Below are positions 1 to 5,782 of a DNA stretch of 5,782 bases, piece by piece. How positions within the stretch are numbered: position 1 is the stretch's first letter; each line of letters starts with the position of its first letter. A program made the translations under genes and the position numbers. Under the pieces are notes generated by a model. That model was not told the origin of the DNA. It ran no database searches and saw only the letters and a list, made by a program, of their open reading frames with translations. This stretch comes from Gemmatimonadota bacterium (GTDB taxonomy: Bacteria > Gemmatimonadota > Gemmatimonadetes > Palauibacterales > Palauibacteraceae). The stretch spans positions 1-5,782 of the forward strand of contig JABDQB010000035.1 of NCBI GenBank assembly GCA_013042495.1, read 5' to 3'.

Positions 1-145
1 CTATCGAGGCTACCCAAACACGGGCAATGGTGTCAATCCCGGCGTTTCTGGACCTTGGGTCCGGAACCTGCCCTTTATCCTCGTGGTCGCGCCGTTCGCG
101 TGCATCGCGGATGGGCGAAACGCGTGCATCCGCAAGCCGAAGGAT
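1..145. other. Upstream leader region without an assigned gene
   Basis: This stretch precedes the first confident gene. It holds a 9-bp hairpin (46-66) and no convincing -35/-10 pair: TTGGGT at 55-60 has no good -10 element at normal spacing. The reading frame of the downstream response regulator is open from base 2 through this region, with no in-frame stop. It could therefore be the 3' part of a longer upstream coding region, but the translated text has no recognisable domain and looks unlike the rest of the protein. I treat it as leader or intergenic DNA. Confidence 0.5.
46..66 (+). repeat. Hairpin (inverted repeat) upstream of the signalling operon
   Basis: The arm TTCTGGACC (46-54) pairs with GGTCCGGAA (58-66) across a 3-base TTG loop. 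This gives 9 base pairs, one of them a G-T wobble. No T-run follows directly on the plus strand (the next bases are CCTGCCCTTT), so it is a poor canonical intrinsic terminator. It could be the end of an upstream transcript, a 5'-UTR structure or a protein-binding palindrome. The pairing is visible in the sequence; the role is unknown. Confidence 0.5.
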
Positions 146-1216
146 ATGGAAGCCAAGTCTTTTCACGATGCGAAGATAGCCGTCGTTGATGATGAGACGG
201 CGAATGTCGAACTCCTGCAGCGAATCCTGCAGACGGACGGGTATGTCAACATTTCTACCCATACCGATCCCCTCGAATTCCTCGACACATGCCGCGTTCT
301 GCCACCCGATCTCGTGCTCCTGGATCTGATGATGCCCGGGGTCAATGGCTTCGAGGTGCTGGAACGGCTGCGGCACTCGCTGGTCGATTTCGATTATCGT
401 CCCGTCATGATCATCACCTCCGACGACGATCGAGATGCGAAGCGGAGGGCCCTGTCGAGCGGAGCTAGCGACTTCCTGTCGAAACCGGTCAGTCCCGTCG
501 AGGTGCGGCTTCGCGTCGGGAACCTGCTCCAGACGCGCTTCCTTCAGCTCGAATTGCAGAGGTACGCCGAACGACTGGAAGACCGGGTCGCGGCCCGTAC
601 GGCGCAGCTCGAGGAGGCCCGCCTGGAAATACTCGAGCGCCTGGCCCTGGCGGCCGAGTACCGGGATGACGCCACGGGAGAGCACACGCAGCGGGTCGGG
701 CGCGAATCCGCGGAGCTCGCACAGGCCCTGGGACTCCCCCCCGAGGATGTCGAGGACATTCGGCGGGCGGCGCCCCTTCACGACATCGGCAAGATCGCCA
801 TGCCGGACAGCATTCTCCTCAAGGAGGGCTCGCTGACGGATGCCGAAATGACAACCGTGAAGCAACACCCTGCCGTGGGAGCGAGCATTCTGTCGGGAAG
901 CCGCTTTCCCATGCTTCTCATGGCCGAAGAAATCGCGCTCAACCACCACGAGTGCTGGGACGGCGCTGGTTATCCTGCCGGCCTGAGCGGGGAGGACATT
1001 CCTCTCTCCGCGCGCATCGTCAGCATCGTCGACGTATTCGATTCCCTGTCTCACGCCCGCCCCTACAAGCGGGCCTGGACCGAGGAGGAAGCGCTCGACG
1101 AGATCGAGCGGCTGGCGGGGACCAAATTCGATCCGCAGGTGGCCGAAGCGTTCCTGCGCCTGCATGGGCGGCCGGGGACTCCCAAGACGTCGGAGTCACT
1201 CGAGGAGATGGAATGA
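146..1216 (+). CDS. Two-component response regulator with HD-GYP cyclic di-GMP phosphodiesterase domain (RpfG type)
   Basis: This is a cytoplasmic regulator of 356 residues. Residues 10-125 form a receiver domain: acidic pair D15-D16, phosphoacceptor D60 in LVLLDLMMPG, T91 and K113 in SKP. A helical, probably coiled-coil linker covers about 131-170. An HD-GYP domain follows (about 165-340) with H180 (TGEH), H212-D213 and K216 (HDIGK), H241, H267-H268 (HHE), GYP at 275-277 and D296. HD-GYP proteins of this type hydrolyse cyclic di-GMP to pGpG or GMP at a two- or three-metal site. The position that supplies a third-metal glutamate in trinuclear enzymes is A176, and C270 replaces the common arginine in HHERWDG. 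ATG 146 is preferred because the receiver fold begins 10 residues later. An in-frame GTG at 83 would add 21 residues without domain character. Neither start has a well-spaced Shine-Dalgarno (GAAGGA at 139-144 is only 1 base from the ATG). The stop overlaps the next gene's ATG. Family is secure; activity is inferred. Confidence 0.93.
   Translation: MEAKSFHDAKIAVVDDETANVELLQRILQTDGYVNISTHTDPLEFLDTCRVLPPDLVLLDLMMPGVNGFEVLERLRHSLVDFDYRPVMIITSDDDRDAKRRALSSGASDFLSKPVSPVEVRLRVGNLLQTRFLQLELQRYAERLEDRVAARTAQLEEARLEILERLALAAEYRDDATGEHTQRVGRESAELAQALGLPPEDVEDIRRAAPLHDIGKIAMPDSILLKEGSLTDAEMTTVKQHPAVGASILSGSRFPMLLMAEEIALNHHECWDGAGYPAGLSGEDIPLSARIVSIVDVFDSLSHARPYKRAWTEEEALDEIERLAGTKFDPQVAEAFLRLHGRPGTPKTSESLEEME
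1202..1207 (+). promoter_or_regulatory. Ribosome binding site for the lipoprotein gene
   Basis: GAGGAG lies 5 bases before the ATG at 1213, inside the last codons of the response regulator gene. This well-placed Shine-Dalgarno decides the lipoprotein start, because the same frame is open far upstream (from 952) in sequence that is only the shadow of the regulator gene. Confidence 0.7.
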
Positions 1217-1803
1217 GAACGCGCCGGCTGGCCGCGGGAATTGCAGTGCTCGGTGCCATGGGCTCCCTGGGTGGCTGCGCATCCGCATCTCCCCAGTGGG
1301 AGGGACTCCCCCCGTCCGATACGTACGCCGCGGCCTTGACCGACTTGAGGACCGGCGATCCCGTGGCCGGCCGAGCCAGTCTCGCCCAGGTGATGGAGAT
1401 TTGCGGCACGACGGCACTGGGAGAACGGGCGACGCTCGCGTTGATCGTGGATGCCTTGGACCCGCGGCACCCCGATCTGGATCTCGCCGCCAGCCTGTCG
1501 CATGCCTACTTGAGTCAGCCGTATCGGACTCCCACGGCCGAGCAGTTCGCGACCTCCGCGTACCTGGTCTCGCTCGACGTCGGGGGCACCCTCGACGAGA
1601 GCCTATCGATTCTGCCCTCCGCCGACCCGAGTGAGTTTCCGGCCGAGTGTCGCGGCGGTTCGCTTTCTCCCACGTACCGGGGAGTAGCGGTGGTTCCGGT
1701 TCCACCGTCCCAGTCCCGCGCGGATCGTATCGCCGACCTCGAGAGTTCCATCGAAGCGCTCGAGACCGAACTGGCCCGCGTTCGGGAGACCCTGCGGCCA
1801 TGA
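1213..1803 (+). CDS. Putative lipoprotein with C-terminal coiled coil, QseG-like in architecture
   Basis: This 196-residue protein is of unrecognised family. It starts with an Arg-rich n-region (RTRR), a hydrophobic stretch (about 6-19) and the lipobox LGGC with C22 as the lipidation site. Residue +2 is Ala, not Asp, which in Gram-negatives favours the outer membrane. Residues about 36-120 look helical and could be short TPR-like helices. Two further cysteines (C64, C146) could form a disulfide. A Pro-rich stretch (about 159-166) leads into a heptad-patterned helix at 168-194, with I173, L176, I180, L183, L187, V190 and L194 at strict 3-4 spacing. The gene overlaps its neighbours by ATGA at both ends. 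Inference: it acts in the periplasm on the sensor kinase encoded next, as QseG does with QseE/GlrK. The resemblance is by layout and pattern, not a proven homology. An unrelated envelope lipoprotein is the alternative. Confidence 0.85.
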   Translation: MRTRRLAAGIAVLGAMGSLGGCASASPQWEGLPPSDTYAAALTDLRTGDPVAGRASLAQVMEICGTTALGERATLALIVDALDPRHPDLDLAASLSHAYLSQPYRTPTAEQFATSAYLVSLDVGGTLDESLSILPSADPSEFPAECRGGSLSPTYRGVAVVPVPPSQSRADRIADLESSIEALETELARVRETLRP

Positions 1804-3302
1804 GCGGCTTGCCGGCAATCCGGCTTCCGACCCTCACGGTTCGCGTGCGCCTGCTGGCATCGGTGGTCGGGATCACAGCACTCCTTGTCGGTCCCGCCCT
1901 GTACAGCTTCGGGCGGCTGCAGGCGGTTCGAGACATCGCGTTCGAGCTCCACGACCGCCATGCGGCTTCGAGGGCCGCGGTCGGAGAGCTTCGTACCTCC
2001 CTCGCGGAAGCCGACCGGTTGCAGCGCAGCTACATCATCACCGGGGACTCCGCAGCGCGGGCGGAGATGTTCGAAGCATTGCTTGAAGCTCGGGAGAGCT
2101 ACCGCACGGCCACGAATCCCGGCTATGGACTCTCGAGCCTGCCGCTGGGACTCACGTTGACCGCGCTGGAGGAAGCGGCCTACGAGATCGATCGGCTTCT
2201 ACTGGCCGGTGCAGCGGCCGAAGCCAGCCAGTACTTCGGCGAGGCCCGGAAGTTGTTCGGTGAGGCTGACGCCGCGATCAGTCTCATGGCCAGCGCGATC
2301 GACAGACAAAGCGCTGAGGCGACGATCAGAGCGGAGACCATTGCATCCGGCGCCGCCACGTCGACGATGATCGCGCTCGTGGGAGCCATCGCCCTCGCTC
2401 TGTTCATCGGGCTCAGCACCACCCAGGTGCTGACACGTCCTCTCGAACGACTCCGGACCGCGATGTCACAGGTCGCTGAAGGCGAATTCGACGGGGACTC
2501 CGTGGTCGAATCCGGCCGCAGGGACGAACTGGGAGACCTGGCCCGCTCGTTTCTCTCGATGACGACCCAGCTTTCGGAGTTGAACCGCCTGAAGGCGGAA
2601 TTCGTCAGCAAGACCAGCCATAATCTCAAGACACCGATCAACGTGATCGGCGGCTATGCCGAGATGCTCGAGGATGGCGTCTACGGTGATCTTCCCGAGG
2701 GGCAGGCGGATGCCGTGCGCGGTATTCGCGAGCAGGTGGGCGCCCTCAGCACCCAGGTTCGACAGCTGGTGGACCTGAGCCGGGTGGAGGCGCACGCGTT
2801 CACGGTGCGCATACAGCCGCTGTACGTCGCCGACCTCCTTCTCGGCGTGCAGCGCTCGTTCGAAGCACTCGCGCGGCAGCGCAATATCGAGTTCCGGGTC
2901 ATCACGGATCCCTCCGCGCCAGCGACGATCTTCGGCGACGAAGACAGGCTGCGAAACGAGCTGCTTGGAAACTTGCTGGCCAACGCGTTCAAGTGCAGCG
3001 ATGCGGGGGATATGGTCACGGTGCTGGCCAGAGGCTCCGGGGGTCGCCTGGAGTTTCGCGTCTCAGACACGGGCCTCGGAATCGATACGGCGGAGCTCGA
3101 CCGGATATTCGATCGCTACTATCAGACGAGCAGCGGGAAGCGTGCCTCCGGATCGGGGCTGGGCCTGGCGATCGCCAAGGAGGTCGTGACGCGACATGGC
3201 GGCACGATCACCGCGTCGAGCGAGGAAGGTAAGGGCGCGACGTTCCACGTAGTCCTTCCCGTCGACGGCACCGGTTCCTCCGAAGGCAGCCGACGGGCGT
3301 AA
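1800..3302 (+). CDS. Membrane sensor histidine kinase (CHASE3-like sensor, HAMP, HisKA, HATPase_c)
   Basis: This 500-residue inner-membrane kinase has TM1 at about 18-37 and TM2 at about 187-206. They flank a mostly helical periplasmic domain of about 145 residues carrying a CHASE3-like motif (RLQRSYIITGD, 73-83). HAMP follows (about 205-258, P214 and DELG 242-245), then HisKA with phosphoacceptor H274 in SHNLKTP. The ATPase domain has an N box (N391, N395, K398), G1 box DTGLGI (423-428), F box (IFDRYYQ, 436-442) and G2 box GSGLGLAIAK (451-460), so ATP binding looks intact. N275 stands where most HisKA kinases have Glu or Asp after the histidine. ATG 1800 overlaps the lipoprotein stop (ATGA). 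GGGAG at 1784-1788 is a rather distant ribosome site (11 bases), consistent with translational coupling. The same frame is open from 1647, but that part is a shadow of the lipoprotein gene. The likely partner is the receiver domain of the HD-GYP protein two genes upstream; pairing is inferred from gene order only. Confidence 0.94.
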   Translation: MSGLPAIRLPTLTVRVRLLASVVGITALLVGPALYSFGRLQAVRDIAFELHDRHAASRAAVGELRTSLAEADRLQRSYIITGDSAARAEMFEALLEARESYRTATNPGYGLSSLPLGLTLTALEEAAYEIDRLLLAGAAAEASQYFGEARKLFGEADAAISLMASAIDRQSAEATIRAETIASGAATSTMIALVGAIALALFIGLSTTQVLTRPLERLRTAMSQVAEGEFDGDSVVESGRRDELGDLARSFLSMTTQLSELNRLKAEFVSKTSHNLKTPINVIGGYAEMLEDGVYGDLPEGQADAVRGIREQVGALSTQVRQLVDLSRVEAHAFTVRIQPLYVADLLLGVQRSFEALARQRNIEFRVITDPSAPATIFGDEDRLRNELLGNLLANAFKCSDAGDMVTVLARGSGGRLEFRVSDTGLGIDTAELDRIFDRYYQTSSGKRASGSGLGLAIAKEVVTRHGGTITASSEEGKGATFHVVLPVDGTGSSEGSRRA

Positions 3303-3306
3303 CCCC

Positions 3307-5782
3307 TCAGTCCGCCGCTTCCACCCGCACCGCGCAGAACTTGAAACCAGGGATCTTCCCGTATGGATCCAGCGCGTCGTAGGTGAGGACGTTGGCCGCC
3401 GCCTCCCGGAAGTGGAACGGGATGAACACGCTGCCCGGCAGCAGATTGTTCGCGGATTGGGCAGTCAGAGTGATCGACCCACGCCGCGAGACCACGTGGA
3501 CCCTGTCTCCATCCTGCGTACCAAGAACCGCCAGGTCATCCGGGTGGATCTCGACCCTCGCGTCGGGGGCGATGGCGTGCAGGGCCCTCGAGCGCCGGGT
3601 CATGGTGCCCGTATGCCAGTGTTCGAGCAGTCGGCCCGTGTTCAGGATGAACGGATACTCGTCGTCGGGCGGCTCGGCGGCCGGCGAGAATTCCGCGGGG
3701 ACGAAACGCCCCAGGCCGTCGGGAGTCGGGAACGAATCGCCGAACAGGACCTGGATGCCGTCCGTCGCCAGATCGGGGCACGGCCATAGTTTCCCGGTCA
3801 GTCCCAGGTTGTCGTGCGTGAGGCCTGAGTAAGACGGCGCCAGGGACGTCATCTCGTCGAACACGTCCGATGGAGAGTCGTAGCGCATCGGGTAGCCGAA
3901 AGCCGTGGCGAGTTCGGACACGATCTTCCAGTCCTCGCGCGCCGACCCCGGTGGATGGAGCGCCTTCCGACCCACCTGTACGCGGCGATCGGTGTTCGTA
4001 TACGTGCCGACCTTCTCCATGTGCGTCGTGGCGGGCAGGATGACGTCCGCGAACTCGGCCGTCTCCGTGAGGAAGATGTCCTGAACCACCAGGAAGTCGA
4101 GGTTGGCGAGCGCCTTCCGGACCTTGTTCACGTTGGGGTCGGAGAGGAAGGGATTCTCGCCCATCATGTACATGCCCTTGATGTCGCCAGACAGAGCCTG
4201 TCCCATGATCTCGACCACCGTAAGGCCGGGGTTGGGATCCAGTTCAACGCCCCACGCGACTTCGAACTTCGACCGCACCTCGGGATCCTGCACGCTCTGG
4301 TAGTCCGGGTACACGATCGGAATGAGACCGGCGTCGGAGGCACCCTGCACGTTGTTCTGCCCGCGCAGCGGATGCAGGCCCGTGCCCGGCTTTCCGACGT
4401 TCCCCGTCATCATCATCAATGCGATGAGACAGCGGGAGTTGTCCGTCCCGTGCACGCTCTGGGAGATGCCCATGCCCCAGAACACCATCGCCGTCTTCGC
4501 CTCGCCGAACAAACGGGCGACGCGGCGGATGTCGTCGGCCGGGATGCCGCAGATTTCCGACGCCATCTCAGGGTCGTACTTTCCGACCAGCGCTTTCAGG
4601 TCCTCAAAATCGCGAGTGCGCGTCCGGATGAACTCGTGATCGACGAGGTCCTCCTCGATGAGGACGTGCATCACCGCGTTGTAGAAGGCGACGTCCGTGC
4701 CCGACCGGATCTGGACGAACATATCCGCGTGGTCGGCCATGTCGATGCGGCGTGGCTCGACCACGATGATCTTCGTCTTTCCTTCCCGGGCCGCCTGCTT
4801 CATGAACGTCGCGGCCACGGGGTGATTCGCCGTCGCGTTGGAGCCCGTGATCAGGGCGACCTCGGCGTTCCCCACGTCGCCGAACACGTTCGTGACCGCG
4901 CCCGAACCGATCCCCTCGAGCAGGGCGGCGACCGAAGAGGCGTGACACAGCCGGGTGCAGTGATCGATGTTGTTCGTACCGAAGCCAGCGCGGATCAGCT
5001 TCTGGAACAGGTAGGCCTCTTCGTTGCTGCACTTGGCGCTGCCGAAGCCCGCCAGTGCCGAAGACCCGTGCTCTTCCTTGATCTCTCGAAGCCGGCGGCC
5101 CGCCAGCTCCAGCGCCTCTTCCCACGTGGCCTCGCGGAAGTAGGGAAGCACGTGCTCGTAGTCCACGAGTCCGCCGGGGCGGCGGCGCTTCTTTTGATCG
5201 GATTCGCCCACCTCCGGAGACAGCGGCCCCTTCGGATAAGAGTCCTCGCGGCGGATCAGCGGCACGGTCAGTCGCTGCGGGTGGTGCGCGTAGTCGTAGC
5301 CGTAGCGCCCCTTCACGCACAGGCGTTCCTCGTTCACCGGGCTGGTGCGCCCGTCCGCGTACAAGACGCGGTTCTGGTCCTCGTCCACGTGGTACGTGAT
5401 GGCGCATCCGACGCCGCAGTAGGGGCACACCGAGTCCACCTGCTTGAGCTCGGAGCGCGGCCTGGCGGCGGGGGTCGTCAGATGGTCCACCAGTTGGACC
5501 AGGGAGAGAGCGCCCGTCGGACAGACCTTCTCACATTCGCCGCAGGATACGCAGGTGCTGACGCCCATCGGGTCGTCGAGATCGAAACCGATGCGGGTCG
5601 CGTATCCCTTGCCGGTGCGTCCGATCACCCCATTGACCTGCACGTCATCGCAGGCCCGAATGCAGCGATCGCAGAGGATGCAGGACTGGTGATCGACCCG
5701 GATCACGGGCGAGGACTGGTCGATCGGGCGTCCGTCCCCGGCCGGAATCCCCGCCACCGCCGTCGTCCGGTCGCCGTTCGCG
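3307..5782 (-). CDS. fdhA: Formate dehydrogenase catalytic (alpha) subunit, Mo/W-bis-MGD, cysteine type; N-terminus beyond the window
   Basis: This protein oxidises formate to CO2 (reversible in some members), with electrons leaving through Fe-S clusters, usually to NAD+ via NuoE/NuoF-like partners. Numbering from the GTG codon at 5757: ferredoxin-type cysteines C26/C29/C32/C36 and C69/C72/C75/C79 hold two [4Fe-4S] clusters. C111/C114/C118/C147 hold the cluster next to the cofactor. In NNIDHCTRLCH, C271 is the metal ligand and H272 its catalytic neighbour; R465 in LRGQNNVQG corresponds by spacing to R333 of E. coli FdhF. The C-terminal molybdopterin dinucleotide-binding domain covers about 700-816. 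C271 is encoded by TGT, so no selenocysteine is needed. No signal peptide is visible, although the true N-terminus is not seen. The frame stays open for 8 codons upstream of 5757 to the edge, and GTG 5757 lies just before the ferredoxin domain. The true start, probably with a [2Fe-2S] and a His/Cys-ligated cluster domain, is therefore off the window. The electron acceptor cannot be settled here. Confidence 0.95.
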   Translation of the reverse strand, partial: ANGDRTTAVAGIPAGDGRPIDQSSPVIRVDHQSCILCDRCIRACDDVQVNGVIGRTGKGYATRIGFDLDDPMGVSTCVSCGECEKVCPTGALSLVQLVDHLTTPAARPRSELKQVDSVCPYCGVGCAITYHVDEDQNRVLYADGRTSPVNEERLCVKGRYGYDYAHHPQRLTVPLIRREDSYPKGPLSPEVGESDQKKRRRPGGLVDYEHVLPYFREATWEEALELAGRRLREIKEEHGSSALAGFGSAKCSNEEAYLFQKLIRAGFGTNNIDHCTRLCHASSVAALLEGIGSGAVTNVFGDVGNAEVALITGSNATANHPVAATFMKQAAREGKTKIIVVEPRRIDMADHADMFVQIRSGTDVAFYNAVMHVLIEEDLVDHEFIRTRTRDFEDLKALVGKYDPEMASEICGIPADDIRRVARLFGEAKTAMVFWGMGISQSVHGTDNSRCLIALMMMTGNVGKPGTGLHPLRGQNNVQGASDAGLIPIVYPDYQSVQDPEVRSKFEVAWGVELDPNPGLTVVEIMGQALSGDIKGMYMMGENPFLSDPNVNKVRKALANLDFLVVQDIFLTETAEFADVILPATTHMEKVGTYTNTDRRVQVGRKALHPPGSAREDWKIVSELATAFGYPMRYDSPSDVFDEMTSLAPSYSGLTHDNLGLTGKLWPCPDLATDGIQVLFGDSFPTPDGLGRFVPAEFSPAAEPPDDEYPFILNTGRLLEHWHTGTMTRRSRALHAIAPDARVEIHPDDLAVLGTQDGDRVHVVSRRGSITLTAQSANNLLPGSVFIPFHFREAAANVLTYDALDPYGKIPGFKFCAVRVEAAD

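Noticed and set aside
1196..1961. Minus-strand open frames opposite the lipoprotein and kinase genes
   Set aside because: They are Arg/Ser/Pro-rich with no motif, and they lie opposite genes with a clear lipobox, coiled coil and kinase domains.
2765..2772. GCTGGTGG, identical to the E. coli Chi octamer
   Set aside because: It is a single copy inside the kinase gene in an organism whose Chi sequence is unknown; common by chance in GC-rich coding DNA.
3258..3297. Inverted repeat CCCGTCG / CGACGGG near the kinase 3' end as a terminator
   Set aside because: The stem is 7 bp with a 26-base loop, no T-tract follows, and it lies within coding sequence. It is expected by chance in GC-rich DNA.
4942..4947. 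Selenocysteine formate dehydrogenase
   Set aside because: The metal-ligand codon reads TGT (Cys271) followed by CAC (His272), not TGA.
4604..5428. Long minus-strand open frame (274 codons) inside formate dehydrogenase
   Set aside because: It is an Arg-, Gly- and Pro-rich translation of an alternate frame of the real gene, with no domain; typical of GC-rich shadow frames.
3307..5757. GTG at 5757 as the true start of formate dehydrogenase
   Set aside because: The frame continues open to the window edge, and the codon sits just ahead of the ferredoxin domain where full-length relatives have a further N-terminal region. It is better read as an internal Val.
146..5782. A functional link between formate dehydrogenase and the cyclic di-GMP cassette
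   Set aside because: The genes are on opposite strands and share no visible regulatory site; adjacency alone does not support a joint pathway.

Overview
The window is GC-rich bacterial DNA (roughly 60-65% GC by eye) and is almost entirely coding. It holds three tightly overlapping plus-strand genes (146-3302) and one long minus-strand gene (3307-5782) that converges on them. Dense packing, ATGA stop/start overlaps, a lipobox protein and the protein families present suggest a free-living Gram-negative-type bacterium. The style of the histidine kinase would fit Gemmatimonadota or a similar uncultivated phylum, but this is a weak impression and not a phylogenetic result. There are no tRNA or rRNA genes, insertion sequences, CRISPR arrays or phage genes.

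Positions 1-145 hold a short leader with a 9-bp hairpin (46-66) and no confident promoter. Positions 146-3302 encode a signalling cassette. Its first gene is a response regulator with a receiver (REC) domain fused to an HD-GYP domain, predicted to degrade cyclic di-GMP. The second is a 196-residue lipoprotein with a C-terminal coiled coil. The third is a membrane histidine kinase with a CHASE3-like periplasmic domain, HAMP, HisKA and HATPase_c. Both junctions are ATGA overlaps, so the three are probably co-translated. The simplest model is that the kinase, helped or restrained by the lipoprotein in the periplasm, phosphorylates the receiver domain and so controls cyclic di-GMP breakdown. The lipoprotein-plus-kinase pair resembles in architecture the enterobacterial QseG/QseE (GlrK) pair. 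Here, however, the output is an HD-GYP enzyme and not a sigma-54 activator. This is the most interesting element of the window.

Positions 3307-5782 (minus strand) encode most of a molybdenum- or tungsten-dependent formate dehydrogenase catalytic subunit of the large, multi-iron-sulfur type usually coupled to NAD+. It uses cysteine, not selenocysteine, at the metal. The N-terminus runs off the right edge. Its stop codon is only 4 bases from the kinase stop codon, so the two transcription units converge with no intergenic terminator space. Nothing in the sequence links formate metabolism to the signalling cassette.
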